Both the position numbers and the translations under genes were made by a program. DNA of 64,000 bases, taken from NCBI RefSeq assembly GCF_010974945.1, contig NZ_JAAIVB010000068.1, forward strand, positions 62,001 through 126,000, given 5' to 3'. Shown one piece after another: positions 24,809 to 32,422 of this stretch (its first letter is position 1; each line of letters begins with the position of its first letter). The notes beneath the pieces were generated by a model. That model worked only from the letters and a program-made list of their open reading frames with translations, was not told the origin of the DNA and did not search any database. Source of the DNA: Noviherbaspirillum galbum. Lineage in GTDB: Bacteria > Pseudomonadota > Gammaproteobacteria > Burkholderiales > Burkholderiaceae_D.

Positions 24809-25549
24809 CTAGCTTTGTTCGAGCGCGCGTCCGTTGAGCGGCTGCAGCGGACGCGCATTCATCTTGTAGAGCTTCTGGAAGGCCTCGATCTGCGCCTTCG
24901 AGGCTTCGATCGGCGTCTTGAGCACTTGCCAGCGCACACCCTCGCTGCATGGCGGCGTGGTGAGCGAGCCCATGTATTTGTAGTAGCCCTTGTCGACGGG
25001 CAGCATGTCGGCGACATTGAAGCCGGCGTCAAGCGCCTGCTTCTCTCCTGCATGCGCGGGCAGGTGGCCGAAGACGCCGTTCAGCGCCGCATTGGCCTTG
25101 CCCTGCTTGATCATCACGCCGACGACGGCCAGCTTGCCTTCCGCGTTCTTGTGGACGAGGTGGGCCACCAGCGGAAAAGCCTTGCCGCCGATGCGTTCCT
25201 CGCTCGGCGTGTGAAAGTGAAATTGCACCAGCTTGTAAGGCGAACCATCCAGCGTGAGGTCGCCGGCATCGGCAAGGTTGACCTGGATGGTGTGGCCGTT
25301 ATTGACCACCTCGGCGCCGCTCGCCTTGTACGTGAGCGAGAGCGGCGCGAGTCCGGCCTTCTTCGCGGAGCGGATGTCGATCGGCGACTGCTCCTTGCCC
25401 AGCTTGCACTCGGCGAACCCGTGATCGAGATCGCCCCATGCCTTGGGTCCCGTCTTTCCCTCGTATTCCCAATGCGGCGCGTCGCCGCTCGCGAACGCGT
25501 TGCATGCGAACGGAATGATCGCTGCCGCGATGAGGTGCTTCAATGTCAT
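24809..25549 (-). CDS. alpha-class carbonic anhydrase, periplasmic
   Basis: A 246-residue zinc enzyme interconverting CO2 and bicarbonate. Residues 1-20 are a signal peptide (MTLKHLIAAA... NAFA), so it acts in the periplasm. Zinc ligands are predicted at H111 and H113 (FHFHTPSEE) and H130 (AHLVH); the threonine loop is SLTTPPCSEGV. Cysteines in AECKLGKEQSPIDI and TPPCSEG can form the disulfide typical of bacterial alpha-CAs. GGGAGCAGG precedes the ATG at 25549; the open frame further upstream lacks family features. Monocistronic. Confidence 0.93.
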   Translation of the reverse strand: MTLKHLIAAAIIPFACNAFASGDAPHWEYEGKTGPKAWGDLDHGFAECKLGKEQSPIDIRSAKKAGLAPLSLTYKASGAEVVNNGHTIQVNLADAGDLTLDGSPYKLVQFHFHTPSEERIGGKAFPLVAHLVHKNAEGKLAVVGVMIKQGKANAALNGVFGHLPAHAGEKQALDAGFNVADMLPVDKGYYKYMGSLTTPPCSEGVRWQVLKTPIEASKAQIEAFQKLYKMNARPLQPLNGRALEQS

Positions 25550-25767
25550 TGCCTGCTCCCAGAATTTGGAAATGTTCTTGATGTGTCGAGGTGCAGCCGC
25601 CGCAAGCGCGAGCCTGTCTTTTCGGGTGCTGCCCTCGATTGCAGTATAGGGTCGTGAAAGCGGCATCCTTCATCGAAGGACGCGCGGCAACGATGAAAAG
25701 AGGGGCAGCGCGGCATGGCTGCAACAAAGCGTTTTCGGTAATGGGAAAACGATCCCGGATCGGGATG

Positions 25768-26799
25768 TCAGATCGACTTCGCCGCCTGCTGGCGGGCTTC
25801 GCCCGGAGGAAGGGAATCGAATTTCTTCCACACCCGGCGCAGCTGCCGGCTGGACTGGAAGCCGGCGCGTTCGGCGATGCGTTCCATGTCGAGACGCGAT
25901 TGCGTGACGAGGTCGCGCGCGAGCGCGATGCGGATGCGATGCAGGTAATCGACGATGCCGGTGCCGGCGTGTTCGCGGAACAGGCGTGTGAGATGGCGTT
26001 CGCTGGTGCAGGCGATGCCGGCCAGCGCCGCGTTGCTCCAGTCGCGCGCGGGATCGGCGATGATCGCGTCCTGCACGCGATGGATGGCCGGATGCAGGTG
26101 ATTGCGGTGCGCCAGCCAGGGCGAGAACTGCGGATCGCTGCCGCTGCGGCGCATGTAGATCACCATGGCGCGCGCGACGGCCGCGGCAAAGGGATGGCCG
26201 GCAGTTTCCGCGACGAGATGCAGCGCCAGGTCGATGCCGGCCGTCACGCCGGCGCTGGTATAGACGTTCCCGTCCTGCACGTAGATGCGGTTCTCCAGCA
26301 CGCGGGCGCGCGGCGCGATCTCGCGCAGGCTGTCGCAATGGCTGTGATGCGTGGTGCATTGCCGGTCATCGAGCAATCCCGCATGTCCGGCCAGCAGCGA
26401 TCCGGTGCAGATGCCGAGCAGGCGGTGCGCCGGCGTCACGCGCTGCTTGAGCCATGCGGCGGCGGCCTGCGCGGCCGGCGTGCCGAAGTCATCGTCGGCG
26501 CCCGCGCAGCCGACCAGCATGACGGCGGCATCGTCTTCCAGCGCCGCGGGCAGCGGACCGAAGCCGGCCAGTTCCAATCCCACCGAGGTAGCGATGCGGG
26601 TTTCCGCGCTGATGTAGCGCAGCGCGAAGAGCGCCGCCTGTCCTTCGGCTTCTCTAAGCCGGTTCGCGAATCGGAGCACTTCCGCCGGACCGGCCAGGTC
26701 GAGCATCAGCACGTCCCGCCGCAAGAGAAGATAGACGGGAATGGTTCGCATCGTTTGCATCGTCGGCATCGTTGATGTTGCAAAAGTCATGGTTGCCAT
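25768..26799 (-). CDS. GlxA-type transcriptional regulator (DJ-1/PfpI domain plus AraC HTH)
   Basis: A 343-residue regulator: an N-terminal DJ-1/PfpI-like domain (residues about 18-200, VYLLLRRDVLMLDLAGPAEVL and GICTGSLLAGHAGLLD) joined to an AraC-type double HTH (about 235-335, LAGIACTSERHLTRLFREHAGTG and MERIAERAGFQSSRQLRRVW). The start at 26799 has GGTGGAA upstream; internal ATGs at 26760 and 26751 are alternatives. The first ~16 residues are a Met/Thr repeat encoded by ACGATGC-type repeats. It overlaps the 3' end of the upstream DJ-1 gene by 146 bases in another frame. The likely role is control of nitrogenous or aldehyde metabolism genes; targets unknown. Confidence 0.88.
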   Translation of the reverse strand: MATMTFATSTMPTMQTMRTIPVYLLLRRDVLMLDLAGPAEVLRFANRLREAEGQAALFALRYISAETRIATSVGLELAGFGPLPAALEDDAAVMLVGCAGADDDFGTPAAQAAAAWLKQRVTPAHRLLGICTGSLLAGHAGLLDDRQCTTHHSHCDSLREIAPRARVLENRIYVQDGNVYTSAGVTAGIDLALHLVAETAGHPFAAAVARAMVIYMRRSGSDPQFSPWLAHRNHLHPAIHRVQDAIIADPARDWSNAALAGIACTSERHLTRLFREHAGTGIVDYLHRIRIALARDLVTQSRLDMERIAERAGFQSSRQLRRVWKKFDSLPPGEARQQAAKSI

Positions 26800-27394
26800 T
26801 GCGGTTCCACCGGTATTCCATCTGGCGCGCCGTGGCTTCCGCGAGCTGGCGGCCGGCGAGGCGCTCGACCAGGTGCAGGCTCATGTCGATGCCCGCGGAA
26901 ATGCCGCCGGAGCTCACCACTTTACCGCAGTCCACCCAGGATACGCCGCGGCGCACGCGCAAGGCGGGAAACTCGCGTTCCAGGTCGTCGCAGTCTTCCC
27001 AATGCGTGGTCGCCTCGCGGCCGTCCAGCAATCCCGCCTCGGCGAGCAGGAAGGCGCCGGTGCAGATGGAGGCCACGAGGTCGGCGTGGCGGGCCTGTTC
27101 CGCAATCCAGGCGATGGTTGCGGCGTCGCGCCTTGCGGCGGAAACCTCGCCGCCGGGCACGATCAGCACGTCGATGCTGCCGGCCGGCGGAAGGGCCTGC
27201 TCCGGCAAAACCAGCATGCCGCCGCGCGAGCGCACCGGGTGCATGGAAGGCGCCACCAGCATGCAGTCGAAGCGGCGGCCCGCTTCGGCATGCAGACGCC
27301 GCCGTACGCGTTCGGCGGTGGTGAACACTTCATAGGGACCGGAAAAGTCGAGTATCTCGACATCGTCGAATACCAGGATACCGATGGTCTGCAT
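26654..27394 (-). CDS. DJ-1/PfpI family protein with overlapping C-terminal extension
   Basis: A 246-residue protein whose first ~200 residues are a DJ-1/PfpI domain of the isonitrile hydratase/GlxA-N-terminal kind: IGILVFDDVEILDFSGPYEVF, VLIVPGGEVSAAR, ASICTGAFLLAEAGLLDG with the nucleophile-elbow Cys, and SSGGISAGIDMSLHLVERLAG. Relatives end near RQMEYRWNR; here about 48 more residues follow (DADDANDANHS then Arg/Gly/Ala-rich), and these overlap the start of the next gene. The tail looks like accidental read-through after loss of a stop. GAGGAG precedes the ATG. Probably co-transcribed with the GlxA-type regulator. Confidence 0.85.
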   Translation of the reverse strand: MQTIGILVFDDVEILDFSGPYEVFTTAERVRRRLHAEAGRRFDCMLVAPSMHPVRSRGGMLVLPEQALPPAGSIDVLIVPGGEVSAARRDAATIAWIAEQARHADLVASICTGAFLLAEAGLLDGREATTHWEDCDDLEREFPALRVRRGVSWVDCGKVVSSGGISAGIDMSLHLVERLAGRQLAEATARQMEYRWNRNGNHDFCNINDADDANDANHSRLSSLAAGRADARPGRSGGSAPIREPA

Positions 27395-27510
27395 GCTTTC
27401 TCCTCATCACGTCGATGGCTCGATGTTAGGAGAGCGCCGCCGCGCGCGACAGCCGCCCGGCGGACAGGATGCGGACAAAAACGGTCATTCACGGCCGCTT
27501 CCCGCCGGCG

Positions 27511-28422
27511 TCAGAATTCCTTGTTCAGCAGGAAACCGTTGTCGATGCGGGCGGCGCCGGCGCGCCGCAGCTGCTGCACCGCCCAGTCGGCAAGCTCGGC
27601 ATCCGGCAGCTGGAAATAGCGGTTGTTGGCTTCGTGGAAAAGCTTCATGCCGGCGAGCGTGGGCAGCACGTCCGCCAGCGGCATGCTTTGGCGGTCGAGC
27701 AGCAGGAATTTCAGCAGGACCTTGATGGCGTTCTGCGCGTTGCGGGCAGGATCGGCCATGAAGAAGTCGATGCGGGAGAAGGCGGTGCCGAGCGCCTTCC
27801 TGACGTCGGTGAAGGGCGCGCCGTGGCCGGGAATGACGAGGCGCACGTCGAGCCCGGCGATCAGTTCCAGCGTGGCCTTGACGTCGTCGAAGCCGGGTTC
27901 GCCTTCCAGTTCGGGGAAGACCACGCCGAAGCCGTTTTCCCATAGGGCGTCGGCCGAGATGAGGATGCCCTCGCGCTCGCAGTACAGGATCAGCGAATGC
28001 GGATCATGTCCCGGCGCGCCCAGGGCCTGCCAGGACATGCCGCCCAGCGCCAGCACCTGGCCTGGGGCGAGGGTATCGTCGAAGCGGAACGGCGGGCAGA
28101 ACTGGCCGGTCGCCTTGTAGGTCAGCGCTTCCTCGTTCCATCCCTTGACCTTCTCGGCCTCGCTGGCCGGGATGGTGGTATGGCAGCCGTAGGCCGCCTG
28201 CAGCGCGGCGTTGCCGCCGCAATGATCGGAGTGCAGGTGGGTATTGATGATGCGGTCGAGCGCCCTGCCTTCCAGGGCATGCCGCACCAGCGCCAGCGTC
28301 TGCTCGGCATGGGTGGCGTAGCCGGTGTCGACCAGCGCGGTGCCATCGTCGCCGATGAAGAGCACGTTGTTCGACGAGAGCCAGCCGCGCTCGAAGACGC
28401 GCATCGAGTCAGGCAGCTTCAT
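27511..28422 (-). CDS. MBL-fold metallo-hydrolase
   Basis: A 303-residue metallo-beta-lactamase-fold hydrolase. The metal motif THLHSDHCGG gives H62, H64, D66 and H67; further ligands are H in GAPGHDPHS, D in LISADALWENG and H in VIPGHGAPF. Such enzymes cleave thioesters, lactones or phosphoesters (glyoxalase II-like group). The start at 28422 overlaps the stop of the upstream membrane protein gene (ATGA), so the two are translationally coupled. Substrate not predictable. Confidence 0.88.
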   Translation of the reverse strand: MKLPDSMRVFERGWLSSNNVLFIGDDGTALVDTGYATHAEQTLALVRHALEGRALDRIINTHLHSDHCGGNAALQAAYGCHTTIPASEAEKVKGWNEEALTYKATGQFCPPFRFDDTLAPGQVLALGGMSWQALGAPGHDPHSLILYCEREGILISADALWENGFGVVFPELEGEPGFDDVKATLELIAGLDVRLVIPGHGAPFTDVRKALGTAFSRIDFFMADPARNAQNAIKVLLKFLLLDRQSMPLADVLPTLAGMKLFHEANNRYFQLPDAELADWAVQQLRRAGAARIDNGFLLNKEF

Positions 28423-28868
28423 TTCTTCATCTGGTACGCCAGGGAAATCTTGGCGAACTCCACGAGGATGTCCCTTGAGCCGCCGTTGAAGGGGACGAAG
28501 GCATTGCCCGTGCGGACGATCAGCCGCGGCGGAAAGATGCCGCTGAGGAAGGGAATGCCGATCATCTTGGCGCTGCGGATGTCGCGCCATTCCACCTTGC
28601 GGTCGTACATCCAGCGCTGGCGGATGCCGTGCTCGTCGATGGTGACGGTGGACTTGAGGAACCAGTAATAGCTCACGCCCAGCATCAGCGCCGATCCGGC
28701 CAGCAGGGCCTTGACGCCGAAGCCGTAATCAAGCAGCGGGAAGCGCAGCGCCACCTGGATGCCGTAGGCGGCGAGCCCGATGGTGACGATGGTGGCGAAT
28801 ACCTTGAACAGGCTGCTGTAGGCCGGCCCGGTGACCGGCCGCTCGGGAGCATAGAACGATGGTGTCAT
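28419..28868 (-). CDS. small membrane protein with PH-like C-terminal part, unknown function
   Basis: A 149-residue protein with two hydrophobic helices at about residues 22-44 and 52-72, followed by a soluble region of about 75 residues. That region (STVTIDEHGIRQRWMYDRKVEWRDI, then MIGIPFLSGIFPPRLIVRTG) resembles bacterial PH-like domains in pattern, but I cannot name the family with certainty. Both ends overlap neighbours by four bases (ATGA), placing it in a tightly coupled trio with an HCCA isomerase-like gene upstream and an MBL hydrolase gene downstream. Confidence 0.7.
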   Translation of the reverse strand: MTPSFYAPERPVTGPAYSSLFKVFATIVTIGLAAYGIQVALRFPLLDYGFGVKALLAGSALMLGVSYYWFLKSTVTIDEHGIRQRWMYDRKVEWRDIRSAKMIGIPFLSGIFPPRLIVRTGNAFVPFNGGSRDILVEFAKISLAYQMKK

Positions 28869-29524
28869 GTCAATGTCTTGCGATGGGTGCCTTGCGGCAG
28901 GGTTTGGGCTTGCCTGAGCAGTTCGGAGCCGAAGAACGGGTCGCCGCCGAGATAGGCAACCAGCATGTCGGTGGCGTCGAGTCCCCAGAAGCAGCGCTGG
29001 TCCACGACCGCCGTCGGCACGCCGAATACGCCGGCGGCAATGGCCTGCTCGCCATTATTGCGCAATTGCAGCTTGACGTCAGGCGAATCCAGCATCTGCG
29101 TAGTGGCACGTAGCTCCGCGAGCAACGCTTGCCAGTGCGCCTCCTCGGCGGGCAGATGGCCCTCGCGCCAGACGAAGCGGAACAGCCGTCGCACTACCTC
29201 GGCCGAGGAGCCGAGGGCGATGCACAGCCGCAGCAGCGGCAAGGGATTGAAGGGATGATGGGCGGGCGGCCGCATCGGGATGCCATGCTTGTGCGCCAGC
29301 CAGGCGCAATGCTCGAAGGTCCACAGCCGCTTGGGCGCGATCTCCGCCGGTCCCTTGTTGTCCCAGTGGTTCAGCAGGCCGGCGAACAGCACCGGCTTGT
29401 AGTCGATGCGCACGTCTTGCGGCAGCGTGGGCAGAAGCTCGCTCTGGAGGTAGGAGAACGGCGAGATGAAATCGAAGTACCAGGCTATGGTCCGGTCCTG
29501 CGTCGTCCGGCTGTTGGCTTCCAT
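28865..29524 (-). CDS. 2-hydroxychromene-2-carboxylate isomerase / DsbA-like (kappa GST-type) protein
   Basis: A 219-residue thioredoxin-fold protein of the HCCA isomerase / kappa GST group. The N-terminal WYFDFISPFSYLQSELLP has the conserved active-site Ser (SPFSYL) in place of a CxxC, and GVFGVPTAVVDQRCFWGLD is the family's conserved cis-Pro and C-terminal block. HCCA isomerases use glutathione to isomerise chromene carboxylates in naphthalene-type degradation, but many homologues have other roles. GGGGAGC lies before the ATG. First gene of a three-gene coupled set. Confidence 0.87.
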   Translation of the reverse strand: MEANSRTTQDRTIAWYFDFISPFSYLQSELLPTLPQDVRIDYKPVLFAGLLNHWDNKGPAEIAPKRLWTFEHCAWLAHKHGIPMRPPAHHPFNPLPLLRLCIALGSSAEVVRRLFRFVWREGHLPAEEAHWQALLAELRATTQMLDSPDVKLQLRNNGEQAIAAGVFGVPTAVVDQRCFWGLDATDMLVAYLGGDPFFGSELLRQAQTLPQGTHRKTLT

Positions 29525-29558
29525 GCTGTTGCTCCCCGAAGTTTGTCGCTGCTGCGCT

Positions 29559-29762
29559 TCAAAACAAGGCCTGCTGCCGCCGTTCGATTTCGGCCCAGAC
29601 CGCCTTCTTCTTGTCGTTGTCCGCCGTGCCCCACATGACGATCTCGTCGATGGTGCGCCAGCATCCTTCGCACAACCCTGTTTGCGGATTCATCCTGCAG
29701 ACATTGATGCACGGCGACGGCACGGTGCCGCCCTCTTCCGGCGGAAAGGGAATGCGGGTCAC
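29559..29762 (-). CDS. DUF1289 domain protein
   Basis: A 67-residue Cys-rich protein: PSPCINVCRMNPQTGLCEGCWRT with the CxxxC and CxxC pairs that define DUF1289 (region about residues 15-37), which suggests metal binding. Length is normal for the family. Its start overlaps the stop of the DUF1569-like gene by four bases (ATGA), so it is coupled to that gene. Function unknown. Confidence 0.87.
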   Translation of the reverse strand: MTRIPFPPEEGGTVPSPCINVCRMNPQTGLCEGCWRTIDEIVMWGTADNDKKKAVWAEIERRQQALF

Positions 29763-30280
29763 GTCCGGATTTCCTCCAGGTGATTGTGCACGTGCAATAC
29801 CAGCGCCGCCTCGTAGTCCCGCTTCTCGAGCGCGCCGTAGGCGAAGTGCGGCTGCAGGCTACCCTGGTGCGCCGAGAAGGCCAGCAACGATTGCCGCAAA
29901 CGGGCGATGCCTTGCGCCGCCGTGCCGGCGCCGGGCAGCGCCGGCGCGCCCTCGATCGGTTCGGCCAGGCCATGCTTCATGGCGCGGCGCACGGAAAAGG
30001 CGGCGAAGGCGGTCTTGCCCACGCTGTCCTGGAACAGCTTCGATTTCTGAACCGGGAAGCCGGTGAGGGCATATTCCGCCGTCTGCGCGCAATGGGAAAA
30101 GATCTGGAATGGGGTCCAGGCGCCGGTGCTGCGGACCGGCGCGGCGGCCAGCGCGTCGAGCTGCGGCAGCAGGGCAACGATGGTCAGCGCCTGCGCGTCG
30201 CGCCGCGGCCAGAGCAGGGCCACGCCGGCGGCGGCAACGATGCCGCCAGCCAGGCCTGTGATGAGGGTGCGTCGCTGCAT
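29759..30280 (-). CDS. DUF1569-like protein with twin-arginine-type leader
   Basis: A 173-residue protein. The N-terminus MQRRTLITGLAGG followed by a hydrophobic stretch to about residue 25 looks like a Tat-type or signal-anchor leader. The core (TPFQIFSHCAQTAEYALTGFP, then LFQDSVGKTAFAAFSVRRAMKHG and the end HFAYGALEKRDYEAALVLHVHNHLEEI) matches DUF1569, a four-helix DinB-like fold with His residues placed as in metal-binding DinB proteins. It may bind a metal outside the cytoplasm; role unknown. It is coupled with the DUF1289 gene. Confidence 0.8.
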   Translation of the reverse strand: MQRRTLITGLAGGIVAAAGVALLWPRRDAQALTIVALLPQLDALAAAPVRSTGAWTPFQIFSHCAQTAEYALTGFPVQKSKLFQDSVGKTAFAAFSVRRAMKHGLAEPIEGAPALPGAGTAAQGIARLRQSLLAFSAHQGSLQPHFAYGALEKRDYEAALVLHVHNHLEEIRT

Positions 30281-30326
30281 GCTTGTCTCCCGTTGATGTC
30301 TCTCGCCAGATCGCGCAGGGCTACGC

Positions 30327-30824
30327 TCAGGCGCGCAGCGCGACGTCCGCCACCGGCGCGCCGGTCATGTCGAGCAGCTGGCGCGGCGTCAGGTTGAACA
30401 CCGCGTGCGGATGGCCGGCGGCCGCCCAGACATTGTCCAGCTTGAGCAGGTCTTCGTCCACCAGCATCACCGTTTTCTGCACGTGGCCGATCGGGCAGAC
30501 GCCGCCGATCGCGTAGCCGATGCGCTCCTTGACGAATTTCGCATCGGCCTTGCCGAGCGCGCCGACGAGCGCCGCGACCTTGCCCTCGTCGACGCGGTTC
30601 GCGCCGCTGGCAACGATCATCACCGCGGCATCGTCGGACAGGCGGCGGAACACGATGGACTTGGCGATCTGGGCGATGTCGCAACCCAGGCCGGCGGCGG
30701 CTTCCGCCGAGGTCTTGCCGGTCGCGGGCAGCATGACCACCTGCCTGTCGTGGCCCATCGCGGCCAGCAGGTCGGCCACGCGCCGAGCGGTGTCTGGCAG
30801 TCGGGTATCGGTTTCGTCTTGCAT
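30327..30824 (-). CDS. YbaK/EbsC-type aminoacyl-tRNA deacylase-like protein
   Basis: A 165-residue protein of the YbaK/ProRS-associated editing domain family, which hydrolyses mischarged tRNAs. Landmarks are IAKSIVFRRLSDDAAVMIVASGANRVDEGKV with the conserved Lys (region about 58-88), IGYAIGGVCPIGH and FNLTPRQLLDMTG. The start at 30824 is chosen because AAGGAG lies about 11 bases before it; a GTG at 30836 is almost on top of that site. Which tRNA it edits cannot be read from sequence. Confidence 0.88.
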   Translation of the reverse strand: MQDETDTRLPDTARRVADLLAAMGHDRQVVMLPATGKTSAEAAAGLGCDIAQIAKSIVFRRLSDDAAVMIVASGANRVDEGKVAALVGALGKADAKFVKERIGYAIGGVCPIGHVQKTVMLVDEDLLKLDNVWAAAGHPHAVFNLTPRQLLDMTGAPVADVALRA

Positions 30825-30866
30825 GCGTTCAAACACTCCTTGAATGGGATGGCGGCCTAGCTGGGA

Positions 30867-31451
30867 TCACGCGTCCCCGGACGCCAGGGCGCGCCCGACT
30901 TCGCGGCGCAGCGCGGGCAGCACGTCCTGCTCGAACCAGGGATTGCGCGCCAGCCAGAGGCGATTGCGCGGACTGGGATGCGGCAGCGGAAAATAGCGCG
31001 GCAGGACATCCTCGAAATGCCTGACGTTGTCCGTCAGGCTGGCCTTGCCATTCTCGCGCAGATAGTACTTTTGCGCATGCGCGCCGATCAGCAGCGTCAG
31101 CCGCACGCCGGGCATGGCGTCGAGCAAGCGGCGATGCCACAGCGGCGCGCACTCCGGGCGCGGCGGCAGGTCGCCGCTGCGCCCGGTGCCGGGAAAACAG
31201 AAGCCGGTGGGCACGATGGCCACCTGGCGCGCATCGTAGAACACCTCTGGCGTCATCTGCAGCCATTGCCGCAGGCGCTCGCCGGACGCGTCGTTCCAGG
31301 GAATGCCGGTTTCATGCACGATGCGCCCCGGCGCCTGCCCGACGATGAGCAGGCGCGCCGTCCGGCCCGCCTGCACCACCGGCCTGACGCCATGCGGCAG
31401 GTGCGCGGCGCAAGCCTGGCAGGCGCGGATTTCCTTGAGCAGCAATTTCAC
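30867..31451 (-). CDS. uracil-DNA glycosylase superfamily protein
   Basis: A 194-residue UDG-fold protein. GQAPG (residues 38-42) is the motif A region, IPWNDASGERLRQW follows, TGFCFPGTG and LLIGAHAQKYYL are internal landmarks, and HPSPRN is the motif B His region. An N-terminal CQAC pair is present, but the four-Cys FeS set of family 4/5 UDGs is not complete. This subgroup (often annotated uracil-DNA glycosylase family) is less studied than Ung. It lies 42 bases past the hydroxymethylglutaryl-CoA lyase stop. Confidence 0.83.
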   Translation of the reverse strand: MKLLLKEIRACQACAAHLPHGVRPVVQAGRTARLLIVGQAPGRIVHETGIPWNDASGERLRQWLQMTPEVFYDARQVAIVPTGFCFPGTGRSGDLPPRPECAPLWHRRLLDAMPGVRLTLLIGAHAQKYYLRENGKASLTDNVRHFEDVLPRYFPLPHPSPRNRLWLARNPWFEQDVLPALRREVGRALASGDA

Positions 31452-31493
31452 GGCGGCTTGCGCTCCCGGGTATCCGGGAGCCGGTGATGTCGT

Positions 31494-32402
31494 TCAGGCG
31501 GCCCGCTTGGCGGCGATGGCGTTGCCCGCCCGGCTCACCGCCTTGCGGCCGAGGTGGGCCGAGATGAACTGCCCGGCGTCGACCACCTTGTCGAGGTCGA
31601 TGCCGGTCTCGATGCCCAGGCCCTTCATCATGTACAGCACGTCCTCGGTCGAGACGTTGCCGGTCGCGCCCTTGGCATACGGGCATCCGCCGAGGCCCGC
31701 GGTGGACGAGTGAAAGATTTCCACGTTCATTTCCAGCGCGGCGTAGATGTTCGCCAGCGCCTGGCCATAGGTGTCGTGGAAATGCCCCGCCAGCCGGGCG
31801 ATCGGAAACTCGCGGCCCGCGGCCTCGAACACCGCCTTGACCTTGTTCGGCGTGGCGACGCCGATGGTGTCGGCGATGTCGATTTCGTCGCAGCCCAGGT
31901 CGCGCAGGCGCCTGACCACGTCTGCCGTGTTTTCGGGCGGCACCTCGCCCTGGTAAGGACAGCCCATGGTGCAGCTGATGCTGCCGCGCAGGCGGATGTT
32001 GTGCTGCTTGGCGGCGGCGGCCACGTCGCGGAAGCGCTCAATGGATTCGGCGATGGAGCAGTTGATGTTCCGCTGCGAGAACGCCTCGGAGGCCGCGCCG
32101 AAGATCACCACCTCGTCGGCCTTCGCTTCCAAGGCCGCCTCGAAGCCTTTCATGTTCGGCACCAGCACGGAATAAATCACGCCGGGCTTGCGGCGGATTC
32201 TTGCCATGACTTCGGCCGAGGTGGCCATCTGCGGCACCCACTTCGGCGAGACGAAGGAGGCGGCTTCGATGTTGACGAAGCCGGCGTCGGTCAGGCGGTC
32301 CACCAGCTCGACCTTCACCTCAACCGGGATCGTTTCCTTTTCGTTCTGCAGGCCGTCGCGCGGGCCGACGTCGATGATCTTGACTTTGCGGGGCAAACCC
32401 AT
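31494..32402 (-). CDS. liuE: hydroxymethylglutaryl-CoA lyase
   Basis: A 302-residue TIM-barrel lyase cleaving HMG-CoA to acetoacetate and acetyl-CoA, the last step of leucine degradation. The metal/catalytic motif VGPRDGLQNE (R15, D16) opens the protein; LAGHFHDTYGQALAN supplies the metal His residues, and GLGGCPYAKGATGN carries the catalytic Cys of the HMGL signature. The ATG at 32402 has AAGGGAAC upstream. It follows liuD by 20 bases. The gene context with MCC subunits confirms the pathway. Confidence 0.95.
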   Translation of the reverse strand: MGLPRKVKIIDVGPRDGLQNEKETIPVEVKVELVDRLTDAGFVNIEAASFVSPKWVPQMATSAEVMARIRRKPGVIYSVLVPNMKGFEAALEAKADEVVIFGAASEAFSQRNINCSIAESIERFRDVAAAAKQHNIRLRGSISCTMGCPYQGEVPPENTADVVRRLRDLGCDEIDIADTIGVATPNKVKAVFEAAGREFPIARLAGHFHDTYGQALANIYAALEMNVEIFHSSTAGLGGCPYAKGATGNVSTEDVLYMMKGLGIETGIDLDKVVDAGQFISAHLGRKAVSRAGNAIAAKRAA

Positions 32403-32422
32403 GATGTTCCCTTCTTGCAATG

